A DNA stretch of 64,000 nt from Rhodocyclales bacterium (lineage in GTDB: Bacteria; Pseudomonadota; Gammaproteobacteria; Burkholderiales; Rhodocyclaceae). How positions within the stretch are numbered: position 1 is the stretch's first letter; each line of letters opens with the position of its first letter. Position numbers and translations under genes: made by a program. The stretch is from positions 62,001 to 126,000 of the forward strand of contig JACRLX010000022.1 in the NCBI GenBank assembly GCA_016235165.1, in the 5' to 3' direction. The notes under the pieces were generated by a model. That model was not told the DNA's origin and searched no databases. It saw nothing but the letters and a program-made list of their open reading frames with translations. This document shows positions 23,638-33,034 of this stretch, piece by piece.

Positions 23638-24161
23638 CGGGAGTGCTCTCCGGGCTCGGTTTCCCAACTGGGCACCCGGTCCAGGGGATTGGTGAACAGC
23701 AGACGCGAGAGCTCGAGCAATGCCGCCTCATATACGCCGCGCTTGAATTCGATCACGCTGGCTAGGGGCACCCAATAGCTGTTCCAGCGCCAGGCATCGA
23801 ATTCCGGGTGTTCGCTGGCGCGCAGGCAGACATCCGTGTCGCGGCCGACCAGGCGCAGCAGGAACCAGATCTGCTTCTGGCCGCGATAGGTGCTGCGCCA
23901 TTCGCGGCGTATCCACTGCTTCGGCACCTCGTAGCGCAACCAGTCGCGGGTGCGGCCGATGATCCGCACGTGTTCGGGCTTGAGGCCGGTTTCCTCCTCC
24001 AGTTCGCGCAGCATCGCCTGCTCGGGCGATTCGCCCTTCTTGATGCCTCCCTGCGGGAACTGCCAGGAATGTTCGCGGATACGCTTGCCCCAGAATACCT
24101 CGTTGCGATGGTTGACCAGAACGATGCCGACGTTCGGGCGAAAGCCTTCACGATCGAGCAT
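23634..24161 (-). CDS. rppH: RppH, RNA pyrophosphohydrolase
   Basis: A 175-residue Nudix hydrolase that removes pyrophosphate from mRNA 5' ends and so starts decay. The Nudix box [20 protein letters not shown] begins near residue 38. The N-terminus ([17 protein letters not shown]) and the [18 protein letters not shown] segment are characteristic of RppH. Length is normal. It is divergent from proS with 120 bases between, and linked to the CNP1-like gene downstream. Confidence 0.92.
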   Translation of the reverse strand: MLDREGFRPNVGIVLVNHRNEVFWGKRIREHSWQFPQGGIKKGESPEQAMLRELEEETGLKPEHVRIIGRTRDWLRYEVPKQWIRREWRSTYRGQKQIWFLLRLVGRDTDVCLRASEHPEFDAWRWNSYWVPLASVIEFKRGVYEAALLELSRLLFTNPLDRVPSWETEPGEHSR

Positions 24162-24281
24162 GATGCAAATTCCAATGATTGACTGGTGAACATTCTTTCA
24201 CAATCGCGGGCCGCTGGAAAGGCGCTTCTGTCTAAGGCGGCGATGGGTAAAATGCCCGCTTTCCGCTTTCCCGCCCAAATC

Positions 24282-26009
24282 ATGCGTGCCAGCCAGTTCC
24301 ACGTCGCCACCCTCAAGGAAGCCCCTGCCGACGCCGAGGTCGTTTCCCACCAGTTGATGATCCGCGCCGGCATGATCCGCAAGCTGGCCGGCGGCATCTA
24401 TTCCTACATGCCGATGGGCCTGCGGGTGATCCGCAAGATCGAAGGCATCATCCGCGAGGAGATGAACCGCGCCGGTGCCATCGAATTGCTGATGCCGGTG
24501 GTGCAGCCGGCCGAGCTGTGGCAGGAGACCGGGCGCTGGGACAAGATGGGCCCGGAGATGATGCGGGTCAAGGATCGCCACGACCGTGACTTCATCATCC
24601 AGCCGACCTCGGAAGAAGTGATCACCGACATCGCGCGCAACGAAATCCAGAGCTATCGCCAGCTACCGAAGAACTTCTACCACATCCAGACCAAGTTCCG
24701 CGACGAGCGCCGGCCGCGCTTCGGCGTGATGCGCGGGCGCGAATTCACCATGAAGGACGCCTACTCCTTCGACCGCGACGAGGCCGGCGCCGAGAAGAGC
24801 TACCAGGCCATGTACCAGGCCTACGTGCGCACCTTCGAGCGCATGGGCCTGACTTTCCGCGCCGTACGGGCCGACACCGGCAACATCGGCGGCTCGCTCT
24901 CGCACGAGTTCCAGGTGATCGCCGATACCGGCGAGGACCAGCTCGTGTACTGCCCGGATTCCGACTACGCCGCCAACATCGAACTGGCCGAGGCGCTGCC
25001 CCTGGCTGCCGCGCTGCCGGCGCCGACCGAGACCCTGCGCAAGGTCGCGACGCCCGACACCGTGCGCTGCGAGGACGTGGCCAAGCTGCTGGGCGTGGCC
25101 ATCGAACGCACCGTGAAATCGGTGGTGCTGGCCGTGGATATGCCGCTGGGCGCCGAAGTCTGGCTGTTGCTGGTGCGCGGCGATCATGAGCTGAACGAAG
25201 TCAAGGCCGGCAAGGTGCCGGGTCTCGACAACGGATTCCGCTTCGCCAGCGAACAGGAGATCATCGACCATTTCGGCTGCGTGCCCGGCTATCTCGGCCC
25301 GCTCAACACCAGGAAGCCGGTGAAAATCGTCGCCGACCGCACTGTGGCCCACATGGCGGATTTCGTCAGCGGCGCCAACGAGGCCGGCTTCCACGTCGCC
25401 GGCATCAACTGGGGGCGCGACCTGCCGGAGCCGGAGATCGTCGCCGACATTCGCAATGTCGTCGCCGGCGATCCCTCGCCGGACGGCAAGGGCCGGCTGG
25501 CGATCCAGCGCGGCATCGAAGTCGGCCACGTGTTCTTCCTCGGCACCAAATATTCCGAGGCGATGAACGCCACCTATCTGGACGAGACCGGCAAGCCGAA
25601 GCTGATGGTCATGGGCTGCTTCGGCATCGGTGTCACCCGCCTGGTGGGCGCCGCCATCGAGCAGGGTCACGATGCGAAGGGCATTATCTTTCCTGCCGCC
25701 ATCGCGCCCTTCCAGGTCGTCATCGTGCCGATGAACTACGCCAAGTCCGAAGCCGTGCGCCAGGCGTCCGGCACCCTGCTTGACAAGCTGCTTGCCGCCG
25801 GCGTCGACGCCATCCTCGACGATCGCGACGAGCGCGCCGGCTCGATGTTCGCCGACTGGGAGCTGATCGGCGTGCCGCACCGCGTGGTGGTCGGCGAGCG
25901 TGGCCTGAAGGACGGCAAGCTCGAATACAAGGGTCGTCGCGACGCCGAGGCGGTGATGGTCGACGTCGCGGAGATGCCGGCCTTCCTGAAGCGCGAGCTG
26001 CTCGGTTGA
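24282..26009 (+). CDS. proS: Prolyl-tRNA synthetase
   Basis: A 575-residue class II synthetase of the bacterial type. Motif 2 and 3 regions are visible ([23 protein letters not shown], then [13 protein letters not shown]), as is the editing insertion domain between them (about residues 230-400). The C-terminal anticodon-binding domain ends near KRELLG. The frame is open from 24186, but the ATG at 24282 gives the usual [18 protein letters not shown] start. A -10-like TAAAAT lies at 24249. The stop overlaps the next gene's TTG start. Confidence 0.95.
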   Translation: MRASQFHVATLKEAPADAEVVSHQLMIRAGMIRKLAGGIYSYMPMGLRVIRKIEGIIREEMNRAGAIELLMPVVQPAELWQETGRWDKMGPEMMRVKDRHDRDFIIQPTSEEVITDIARNEIQSYRQLPKNFYHIQTKFRDERRPRFGVMRGREFTMKDAYSFDRDEAGAEKSYQAMYQAYVRTFERMGLTFRAVRADTGNIGGSLSHEFQVIADTGEDQLVYCPDSDYAANIELAEALPLAAALPAPTETLRKVATPDTVRCEDVAKLLGVAIERTVKSVVLAVDMPLGAEVWLLLVRGDHELNEVKAGKVPGLDNGFRFASEQEIIDHFGCVPGYLGPLNTRKPVKIVADRTVAHMADFVSGANEAGFHVAGINWGRDLPEPEIVADIRNVVAGDPSPDGKGRLAIQRGIEVGHVFFLGTKYSEAMNATYLDETGKPKLMVMGCFGIGVTRLVGAAIEQGHDAKGIIFPAAIAPFQVVIVPMNYAKSEAVRQASGTLLDKLLAAGVDAILDDRDERAGSMFADWELIGVPHRVVVGERGLKDGKLEYKGRRDAEAVMVDVAEMPAFLKRELLG

Positions 26010-26596
26010 TCGCGCGGCTGGTCCTGGTGCTCGCCGCGGCGCTGCTGCCGCTGGCGGCGCGGGCCGGAGCCCAGCAGTACGAACCCCTGGCAGCCAGCGT
26101 GCAGGCGAATCTCGCCGCGGCGATCGCCGATCGGGCCTCTCCCGAGCCGCAATTCGCCTCGATCCGGGACAAGGTCGATTGGCTGACCGAGATGTCCGGG
26201 CGGCTTTCGCGCCGCATGCCCGATCGCGAGGCGCGCCTCGACTTCCTCAAGACCGTGTATTACGAAGCCCAGCGTGCCGGGCTCGATCCGCAGATGGTGC
26301 TCGGCCTGATCCAGGTCGAGAGCGGCTTCAAGAAGTACGCCGTGTCGTCCGCCGGCGCGCGTGGCTACATGCAGGTGATGCCCTTCTGGGTCAAGCTGAT
26401 CGGCAACAAGGACAGCAACCTCTTCCACATGCGCACCAACCTGCGCTTCGGCTGCACCATCCTGCGCCACTACATCGACATGGAGCAGGGCAATCTCTAT
26501 CGCGCGCTGGGTCGATACAACGGCAGCCTGGGCAAGCCGGAGTATCCGAACATGGTGCGTGGGGCGTGGGAAAAGCAGTGGGGCTGGCGCAGGTAG
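26006..26596 (+). CDS. Lytic transglycosylase of the SLT family
   Basis: A 196-residue exported muramidase-like enzyme cleaving peptidoglycan without water. A signal peptide covers residues 1-20. The SLT domain occupies about 90-190: catalytic Glu in [27 protein letters not shown] and a final RYNGS. The start is TTG overlapping the proS stop (TTGA); no in-frame ATG exists near. It is co-transcribed with proS, a pairing seen in other betaproteobacteria. Confidence 0.85.
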   Translation: MIARLVLVLAAALLPLAARAGAQQYEPLAASVQANLAAAIADRASPEPQFASIRDKVDWLTEMSGRLSRRMPDREARLDFLKTVYYEAQRAGLDPQMVLGLIQVESGFKKYAVSSAGARGYMQVMPFWVKLIGNKDSNLFHMRTNLRFGCTILRHYIDMEQGNLYRALGRYNGSLGKPEYPNMVRGAWEKQWGWRR

Positions 26597-26598
26597 TT

Positions 26599-26622
26599 TG
26601 CCGTAGCGCCGGCGCCGACTTC
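26599..26622 (+). repeat. 24 bp dispersed repeat, diverged copy
   Basis: TGCCGT, four bases, then CCGGCGCCGACTTC: three of the 20 fixed positions differ from the other copies. It lies between the transglycosylase and protease genes. Confidence 0.35.
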
Positions 26623-26656
26623 TACGCGTGCAAGCGCGTCGCACGGAGGCTTTGAG

Positions 26657-27289
26657 ATGCAAGGCGGAAGGCAGCTTCGATTGATTCTGGGCGTGGTGTT
26701 GCTGGGTGTTTCGCTACAGGCCGGTGCGGTATGGGTGAGGCTCATGGGCCTGGGGCCGAATCGAGCGGAATTGCAGATCAACCAGACGCCGGTGCGCGTA
26801 ATGTACCCGGGCCAGACCAGCCCCGAAGGCGTTCGCCTGCTCGTCGTGACCCGGGATTATGTCGAGATCGAGGCCAATGGCGCCAGCCATAGGTTGGCCC
26901 TCGGTCAGCGCGTCGAGCCACAGGTGATCCTCCAGGCCGACGCCCGCGGGCACTATGCGACGGAGGTGGCGATCAACGGCCGCCGCATCGTCGCCTTGGT
27001 CGATACCGGAGCGAGTACCGTCGCGTTCAGCCGATCGGAAGCCGAACGCCTCGGGCTGGACTATCGTCAGGGCCGGCGGATCAAGGTCGGCACCGCATCC
27101 GGACAATCGGAGGCGCACCTGATCACCCTGAACGAGGTTCAGGTGGGGCCCATTGTCCTGCGCGGCGTCGAGGCCACTGTGTCGGTCGAGGCAAACGCGC
27201 CGGCGGTTACGCTGCTGGGCATGAGTTTCCTGCGGCGACTGGATATGGTTACCGACGGTCGGCGGCTGAAACTGATGCAGATTCAATAG
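26657..27289 (+). CDS. Retropepsin-like aspartic protease (clan AA)
   Basis: A 210-residue exported or membrane-anchored protein. An N-terminal hydrophobic segment (residues 7-25) is followed by a variable region and then a retropepsin-like domain: ALVDTGASTVAFS near residue 115 carries the catalytic Asp-Thr-Gly, and LLGMSFLRRLDM is the second hallmark. These single-domain enzymes act as homodimers; substrates are unknown. CGGAGG precedes the ATG. It lies between the transglycosylase and metG. Confidence 0.8.
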   Translation: MQGGRQLRLILGVVLLGVSLQAGAVWVRLMGLGPNRAELQINQTPVRVMYPGQTSPEGVRLLVVTRDYVEIEANGASHRLALGQRVEPQVILQADARGHYATEVAINGRRIVALVDTGASTVAFSRSEAERLGLDYRQGRRIKVGTASGQSEAHLITLNEVQVGPIVLRGVEATVSVEANAPAVTLLGMSFLRRLDMVTDGRRLKLMQIQ

Positions 27290-27368
27290 CGCGGCGCGGC
27301 CGGTACAATTCGCCCCTTGAACAGCGGCAGGCCATGCGGCCGCCGCCGGCAACCGGAAAGACCGTCCC

Positions 27369-29534
27369 ATGACCCGCAAGATCCTCGTCACCAGCGCCCT
27401 GCCCTATGCCAATGGCGCGATCCATCTTGGCCATCTGGTCGAGTACATCCAGACCGACATCTGGACCCGCTTCCAGAAGATGCGCGGCCACGAGTGCTGG
27501 TATGTCTGCGCCGACGACACCCATGGCACGCCGATCATGCTGCGCGCCGAGAAGGAAGACATCACGCCCGAGCAACTGATCGCCCGCGTCCATGCCGAGC
27601 ATTCGCGCGATTTCGCCGGCTTCCACGTCGCCTTCGACAACTACCACACGACGCATTCCGACGAGACCCGGCAGTATTCCGAGGACATCTACGCCAAGCT
27701 CAAGGCCGCCGGCCTGATCGAGGTGCGTTCGATCGAGCAGTTCTACGATCCGGTGAAGAACATGTTCCTGCCCGATCGATTCATCAAGGGCGAGTGTCCG
27801 AAGTGCGGGACCATGGACCAGTACGGCGACGCCTGTGAGTCATGCGGCGCGGCCTATGCGCCGACCGAGCTGAAGAACCCCTACTCGGCGGTATCCGGCG
27901 CCAAGCCCGAGCTGCGCTCCTCCGACCATTACTTCTTCAAGCTCTCCGATCCGCGCTGCCAGGAATTCCTGCGCCGCGCCACGCGCGAAGTCTGCAAGGG
28001 TCAGCCCGAGGCCATCAACAAGCTGCAGGAATGGCTGGGCGAGCCGGGCGAGAACAGGCTCACCGATTGGGACATCTCGCGCGATGCGCCCTACTTCGGT
28101 TTCGAGATTCCCGGCGCGCCGGGGAAATTCTTCTACGTCTGGCTCGATGCGCCGATCGGCTACATGGGCTCGTTCAAGAACCTGTGCAAGAAGAAGGGGC
28201 TGGACTTCGACGCCTTCTGGGGCAAGGGCTCGCAGGCCGAGCTCTACCACTTCATCGGCAAGGACATCCTCTACTTCCACGCCCTGTTCTGGCCGGCGGA
28301 GCTGGAACACGCCGGCTATCGCATCCCCACCGGCGTCTTCGCCCACGGCTTCCTGACGGTCGATGGCGCCAAGATGAGCAAGTCGCGCGGCACCTTCATC
28401 ACCGCCGAGAGCTACCTCGCGCAGGGCCTGAACCCGGAGTGGCTGCGTTACTACTTCGCCGCCAAGCTCAACGGCACGATGGAGGACATCGACCTCAACC
28501 TCGACGACTTCGTCAGCCGGGTGAATTCGGATCTCGTCGGCAAGTACATCAACATCGCCAGCCGCGCCGCCGGCTTCATCGCCAAGCGCTTTGACGGCAA
28601 GCTCGATGCGCGCCATCTCAATGAACCCTTCCGCGCCGAACTGCCGGGGCTGATCGAGGCCGGCGAGGAGATCGCCGCGCACTACGAGGCGCGCGACTAC
28701 GCCCGGGCGCTGCGCCGCGTGATGGCGCTGGCCGATCAGATCAACCAGTACGTGGACCGCCATCAGCCCTGGCAACTGGCCAAGCAGGAAGGCCAGGACG
28801 CCAGGCTGCACGAGGTCTGCTCGCTGCTGATCAATGCCTTTCGCATCCTCACCATCTACCTCAAGCCGGTGCTGCCCAAGCTGGCCCATCGCGCCGAGGA
28901 GTTCCTCAACGTCGCGCCCTTGCACTGGCGTGACGCCGGCCACCTGCTGCCGCCGGCCCACCTGATCAATCCCTACGAGCACTTGATGCAGCGCATCGAT
29001 CCGAAGCAGGTCGAGGCCCTGGTGACGGCCAACCGCGAGTCGCTGGCGCCCACGGTCGCCGTTACCGGCCCGCGAAGCGGAAGCCCCGGTACGCAAGGCG
29101 CGCCAGCGCCGACTTCTGCCGAGCCCTCGCCGCAGCGCAAGGCCCAGCACCAGCAGGCCACCGAGGACAAGACCCAGGGCCAGGCCGAACCCAAGGCGCA
29201 GCACATCTCGATCGACGACTTCGCCAAGGTCGACCTGCGCGTGGCGCGCATCGCCGACGCGAAACATGTAGAGGGGGCCGACAAGCTGATCCAGCTCACG
29301 CTCGACCTCGGCACTGAAACGCGCAATGTCTTCGCCGGCATCAAGTCGGCCTACGATCCGGCGCAACTGGTCGGGCGGCTGACGGTGATGGTTGCCAACC
29401 TGGCGCCACGCAAGATGAAGTTCGGCATGTCGGAAGGCATGGTGCTGGCCGCCTCGGATGCCGACGGCAAGTCGCCCGGCATCTACCTGCTGTCGCCCGA
29501 CAGCGGGGCGCAACCGGGCATGCGGGTGAAGTGA
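27369..29534 (+). CDS. metG: Methionyl-tRNA synthetase with C-terminal tRNA-binding domain
   Basis: A 721-residue class I synthetase. The HIGH-like motif is in [14 protein letters not shown] near residues 8-21, the zinc cysteines in CPKCG and CESCG, and KMSKS in [10 protein letters not shown]. The anticodon domain follows, then a linker of roughly 60 residues rich in Pro, Ala and Gln (about 555-612). A tRNA-binding OB domain is at the end ([11 protein letters not shown]). The linker includes a 13-base match to the dispersed repeat (29103-29115). A -10-like TACAAT lies at 27303. The stop overlaps the acylphosphatase start. Confidence 0.95.
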   Translation: MTRKILVTSALPYANGAIHLGHLVEYIQTDIWTRFQKMRGHECWYVCADDTHGTPIMLRAEKEDITPEQLIARVHAEHSRDFAGFHVAFDNYHTTHSDETRQYSEDIYAKLKAAGLIEVRSIEQFYDPVKNMFLPDRFIKGECPKCGTMDQYGDACESCGAAYAPTELKNPYSAVSGAKPELRSSDHYFFKLSDPRCQEFLRRATREVCKGQPEAINKLQEWLGEPGENRLTDWDISRDAPYFGFEIPGAPGKFFYVWLDAPIGYMGSFKNLCKKKGLDFDAFWGKGSQAELYHFIGKDILYFHALFWPAELEHAGYRIPTGVFAHGFLTVDGAKMSKSRGTFITAESYLAQGLNPEWLRYYFAAKLNGTMEDIDLNLDDFVSRVNSDLVGKYINIASRAAGFIAKRFDGKLDARHLNEPFRAELPGLIEAGEEIAAHYEARDYARALRRVMALADQINQYVDRHQPWQLAKQEGQDARLHEVCSLLINAFRILTIYLKPVLPKLAHRAEEFLNVAPLHWRDAGHLLPPAHLINPYEHLMQRIDPKQVEALVTANRESLAPTVAVTGPRSGSPGTQGAPAPTSAEPSPQRKAQHQQATEDKTQGQAEPKAQHISIDDFAKVDLRVARIADAKHVEGADKLIQLTLDLGTETRNVFAGIKSAYDPAQLVGRLTVMVANLAPRKMKFGMSEGMVLAASDADGKSPGIYLLSPDSGAQPGMRVK

Positions 29535-29806
29535 TGGAAGTCCGCCGCCTGGTCATCTGCGGCCTCGTTCAGGGCGTTGGTTTCCGCTATGCGATGGTCG
29601 CGCAAGCCCGCATGTACGGAGTTACCGGCTGGGTGCGCAATCGGCGCGACGGCACGGTCGAGGCCATGATCGCGGGCGGCGCCGAGCAGGTCGCGGCGAT
29701 GCTGGCCTGGAGCCATCACGGGCCAGCCGGCGCCAGCGTCGACCACGTCATGGTCGAAATCGGCAGCGGCGAATTTTCTTCCTTCGAGCAACTACCCACG
29801 GCTTGA
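29534..29806 (+). CDS. Acylphosphatase
   Basis: A 90-residue enzyme hydrolysing acyl phosphates. The family signature GLVQGVGFRYAMVAQA carries the catalytic Arg (near residue 18), and GWVRNRRDGTVEAMI has the catalytic Asn. The start ATG overlaps the metG stop by one base. Physiological substrate unknown, as for the family. Confidence 0.9.
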   Translation: MEVRRLVICGLVQGVGFRYAMVAQARMYGVTGWVRNRRDGTVEAMIAGGAEQVAAMLAWSHHGPAGASVDHVMVEIGSGEFSSFEQLPTA

Positions 29807-29869
29807 ATTTCCGCGCATTGCCATTATTCTTGAACGGTTAATCCAACACACCCCGCAAGGAGCATCAGC

Positions 29870-30466
29870 ATGGCCGTACTCGTAGGCAAAGCCGCCCCCG
29901 ATTTCACCGCAACCGCTGTCTATGGCAACAACGAAATCAAGGAACTCAAGCTGTCCTCGTTCAAGGGCAGACATGTCGTCCTCTTCTTCTATCCGCTCGA
30001 CTTTACCTTCGTCTGCCCGTCGGAGTTGATCGCCTTCGACCATCGCCTCGACGAATTCAGGAAGCGCGGCGTCGAGGTCATCGGTTGTTCGATCGACTCG
30101 CAGTTTACTCACCTCGCCTGGAAGAACACCGCGATCAACAACGGTGGCATCGGTCAGGTCGGCTATCCCCTGGTGGCCGACATCAACCATGCCATCTGCC
30201 AGGCCTATGACGTCGAGGCCGCTGGTGGTGTCGCTTTCCGCGGCTCCTTCCTGATCGACAAGACCGGCGTCGTCCAGCACCAGGTGGTCAACAACCTGCC
30301 CTTGGGCCGCAACATCGACGAGATGCTGCGCATGATCGATGCCCTGCAATTCACCGAAGAGCACGGCGAGGTCTGCCCCGCCGGCTGGCAAAAGGGCAAG
30401 CAGGGCATGACCGCCTCGCCCGACGGTGTCGCCAAGTACCTGGCGGAAAACGCGGCCGTACTCTGA
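29870..30466 (+). CDS. 2-Cys peroxiredoxin (AhpC/TSA family)
   Basis: A 198-residue thiol peroxidase reducing hydrogen peroxide and organic peroxides. The peroxidatic cysteine is in DFTFVCPSEL near residue 50 and the resolving cysteine in GEVCPAGWQKG near 170. The YF-type C-terminus is replaced by a plain tail. A GCAAGGAG ribosome site precedes the ATG. It is a single-gene unit closed by the hairpin at 30485. Confidence 0.93.
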   Translation: MAVLVGKAAPDFTATAVYGNNEIKELKLSSFKGRHVVLFFYPLDFTFVCPSELIAFDHRLDEFRKRGVEVIGCSIDSQFTHLAWKNTAINNGGIGQVGYPLVADINHAICQAYDVEAAGGVAFRGSFLIDKTGVVQHQVVNNLPLGRNIDEMLRMIDALQFTEEHGEVCPAGWQKGKQGMTASPDGVAKYLAENAAVL

Positions 30467-30484
30467 TCCGATTGCGTCGTGTAA

Positions 30485-30514
30485 AAAGGCCGCGTCCCGC
30501 TAGGGCGCGGCTTT
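30485..30514. terminator. Bidirectional hairpin between peroxiredoxin and ChaN genes
   Basis: Arms 30485-30498 and 30503-30514 pair over about 12 bp with a small bulge (GCCGCG against CGCGGC) and end in A and T runs. It serves two convergent genes. Confidence 0.65.
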
Positions 30515-31444
30515 GGCAAACGCCAAGCAGGGGTCCGGACGTTGCGCCCTCGGCGTGAACCAGATGAGGTCGTAGGCAGGCGCCAGTCCAACCCGATCAC
30601 GTTCATACCCACCCGGATCGTTCAATCCCTCGCTGATCTCGACCAGCGCGATACTGAACATGCGCGTGCCGGGCCGGCGAGCTTCGATGTAGCGGGGCAC
30701 GCCAATATCGCGCCGGGCATGGCCGCGACCAAGAATGAAGATCGCACCGCCATCGAGATGCCGCAGCGCCGAGTCGGCAAGCGTCGCATCGCGCAATCGC
30801 TGGGCACGCACCAGCCCGTCGCGCAGCTGGGGCCCGACCTTGCCGCAATGCGAGCGTTCGATCACGGAAGCCATGAATGCCTCGCGAGCGTCGTCCCACG
30901 TGGTGCGCAGCGAAAGTCGATCCGCTTCTTCCGCGGACAGATTGACGAACCCGTCACGCACCACCGGCCGCAGCTTATCGCGCGGCAGGTTGGTGGCCCG
31001 CAGCGGTAACCCCGCACCGATCGCCTTGGCGATGACATTTCGGTACTGCGCGGCGTCCCAGCCGCGCAACAGCGAGGCCGGGTCGCGGCCGACCCTCAGC
31101 GCTTCGTCGATGGCGCCCTGCTGGTCGGCGTCGAACTGTTCCATCAGCAGTGTTGGGCGCTGGCCGGCATCGACAGCTGCCGAAAGCAGTTCCAGTTGCA
31201 GGCGATGATGTTCGGGATTGTCGTGAGTTTCGCCGAGGAGCAAGAGTTCAGCCCTTGCCACCCGCTGCCGCAATTCCGGCAGGCCGACAAACCTTGCGCC
31301 GACAGGATCCCAGATACGACCTGCCAGCGGATGATCCACGCCCTCCAGGGTGCTTTGGGGCAGGGTTCCGCAGGCGCCGAGTGTCAGCAGAAAAATGCCG
31401 GCCAACGCGCGCCAGTTTCGGAACCACCCATCCAGCGTCAGCAT
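30500..31444 (-). CDS. ChaN-family haem-binding lipoprotein
   Basis: A 314-residue protein with a hydrophobic start ending in a lipobox (LTLGAC, Cys near residue 25). The ChaN/DUF399 domain follows, with LLLGETHDNPEHH near 72, a LMEQFD motif and a late GRGHARRDIGVPRYI. Family members bind haem at dimer interfaces and are linked to iron uptake. It is next to a Sel1-repeat gene on the same strand with only five bases between, implying co-transcription. Confidence 0.8.
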   Translation of the reverse strand: MLTLDGWFRNWRALAGIFLLTLGACGTLPQSTLEGVDHPLAGRIWDPVGARFVGLPELRQRVARAELLLLGETHDNPEHHRLQLELLSAAVDAGQRPTLLMEQFDADQQGAIDEALRVGRDPASLLRGWDAAQYRNVIAKAIGAGLPLRATNLPRDKLRPVVRDGFVNLSAEEADRLSLRTTWDDAREAFMASVIERSHCGKVGPQLRDGLVRAQRLRDATLADSALRHLDGGAIFILGRGHARRDIGVPRYIEARRPGTRMFSIALVEISEGLNDPGGYERDRVGLAPAYDLIWFTPRAQRPDPCLAFAKAAP

Positions 31445-31449
31445 GCGGC

Positions 31450-32619
31450 CTATTTTGAGTCCTGATCGAGCAAGCGCAGGATTTCATGCGCCTGAGGTAT
31501 GCCGGCCTTTTCGGCCTGCTCCAGCCAACGGCGCGCCTCCTCGGGATCACGTGCCGTGCCACGCCCGGCCATATACAGGCGCCCGACATTGAACTGCCCG
31601 GGCGGGAAGCCTTCCCTTGCGGCCGCCAGGTAGTGCCCGAAGGCCGCCGTTTCATCCCTGGTCACGCCGCGTCCTTTTTCGTAAAGCTCGCCGAGATTGT
31701 TGCGCGCGGAGTTCTCGCCTTTCGTCGCCGCCTCGGCATAGAACTTGGCGGCGCGCGCTGGATCCGGTGTCCCGGAAATACCTTCCGCATGCATCCAACC
31801 CAGTAACGTGGTTGCGCTGGCTCGGCCGTCGCGAGCCGCTCGCTCCAGGCGCGCTAGGGCACACGCCGCGTCGGGTGGTTCCGCCTCCAGGCAGATGCGG
31901 CCCATGCGTTCGTTGGCGGCAACATGGCCGGCATCCGCCGCCTCGCGTATTAGATTGACAGCGCGCGCCGGATCGCTGTCTTCGATGCACTGGGCATAAC
32001 GAAAGCGGGCACCGGCAAAGCCCTTTTCCACGGCTGCGGCAAAGCGCAGGCAGGCCCGCTCCACGCTTTTGGCACCTTCGAGCCCATGCAGTTCGATTAC
32101 CCCAAGCACGTAGTCGGCGGTCCCGATTCCGCGTGCAGCCATGTTTTCCAAGGCCGGACGGGTGCCTCCGAAGCGCCTGGGGAACTGGCCGGCATAGGCG
32201 GTAAACAGGGCGTCGTTGCCCCGCGACAGCGCCTTTTCCGCCGATCGCAGCGCGCGCAACGCCAATTCGGCCAGCTTCTGATTGGCCTGCGTGTCATCCG
32301 GAGTTACCGCCAACGCGTTTTGCAATGCAACCGCGTCCTCGTCGATAAGCTGGAACTCAGCCGCGGGATCGAACTGTAGCGGCGCGGCGACGGGTTTTCC
32401 TGGTGGTGTTTTTCTTGAACCAAGTTTTGCAGCCTTGGTCTTGAGCTTGTGCTTATGCGTACTTGTGGCGATCTTTTTTGGCCTTGTCTTCGCCCAAGTG
32501 GGATCCGTCGGCCCGAGTGTCAGGCCAAGGGCGATCAACAGGCTGGTGGCGATGCTGTAAAATCTTCTCAAATCAAAAAGTAACGGCGTGCTGATGAGGT
32601 CGATTCTTAATTTTGGCAT
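31450..32619 (-). CDS. Exported Sel1/TPR-repeat protein
   Basis: A protein of about 389 residues, if it starts at 32619. A hydrophobic signal-like segment (FYSIATSLLIALGLTLG) is followed by a Lys-rich stretch. At least four Sel1 repeats then follow (for example ATTLLGWMHAEGISGTPDPARAAKFYAEAA and ARNNLGELYEKGRGVTRDETAA), folds that scaffold protein contacts. The start is uncertain: 32619 overlaps the divergent cytochrome c gene by 26 bases, and a TTG nearer the hydrophobic segment could be the real start. Confidence 0.7.
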   Translation of the reverse strand: MPKLRIDLISTPLLFDLRRFYSIATSLLIALGLTLGPTDPTWAKTRPKKIATSTHKHKLKTKAAKLGSRKTPPGKPVAAPLQFDPAAEFQLIDEDAVALQNALAVTPDDTQANQKLAELALRALRSAEKALSRGNDALFTAYAGQFPRRFGGTRPALENMAARGIGTADYVLGVIELHGLEGAKSVERACLRFAAAVEKGFAGARFRYAQCIEDSDPARAVNLIREAADAGHVAANERMGRICLEAEPPDAACALARLERAARDGRASATTLLGWMHAEGISGTPDPARAAKFYAEAATKGENSARNNLGELYEKGRGVTRDETAAFGHYLAAAREGFPPGQFNVGRLYMAGRGTARDPEEARRWLEQAEKAGIPQAHEILRLLDQDSK

Positions 32620-32956
32620 CGCGCTGAACAAGCTGATCATTGCGTCAGCACTGGCTTTCGCCTTGAATCCTGCGTTAGCGCAGGCGGTCAATGAAGACGC
32701 GGCAATGGAACTGGCCAAGGCGGGCAAGTGTTTCCGCTGTCATTCCGTCGAGAAGGCCAAGAAGGCGCCCTCCTACAAGCGGATTGCCGAGCGCTACAAG
32801 GGGAAGGCGGATGCGGAGGCGAAATTGGTCCAGCACCTCTCGGGAACCAGATCCGTCAAGGTTGAAGGTGGCGGCGATGAGGAACACGATCCGCCGCCAG
32901 CCAAGGATGCTGCCGATCTCAAGAACCTGGTGCATTGGATATTGTCTCGGGGGTAG
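32594..32956 (+). CDS. Small class I cytochrome c
   Basis: A 120-residue periplasmic monohaem cytochrome. A signal peptide ends at ALAQA near residue 30. The haem site CFRCH is near 45-49. An SGTRSVKVEGGGDEEHDPP segment precedes the C-terminal helix with DLKNLVHWIL. The usual Met ligand is not obvious. Its haem domain resembles the C-terminal domain of the dihaem protein at 36712-37926. It converges on the MtrB-like gene and could be a soluble electron carrier for that system; this is inferred from position only. Confidence 0.8.
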   Translation: MRSILNFGIALNKLIIASALAFALNPALAQAVNEDAAMELAKAGKCFRCHSVEKAKKAPSYKRIAERYKGKADAEAKLVQHLSGTRSVKVEGGGDEEHDPPPAKDAADLKNLVHWILSRG

Positions 32957-32984
32957 CGTTCGTGCATTCCCGAGGTAACCCCCA

Positions 32985-33020
32985 AAACGACGCGGGCCGC
33001 AAATGCGGCCCGCGTCGTTT
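32985..33020. terminator. Perfect hairpin between cytochrome c and mtrB-like genes
   Basis: 16 bp arms (32985-33000, 33005-33020) without mismatch, AAAT loop, beginning AAACGACG and ending CGTCGTTT. It can serve both convergent units. Confidence 0.8.
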
Positions 33021-33034
33021 GCTGCGGCGGTGGA

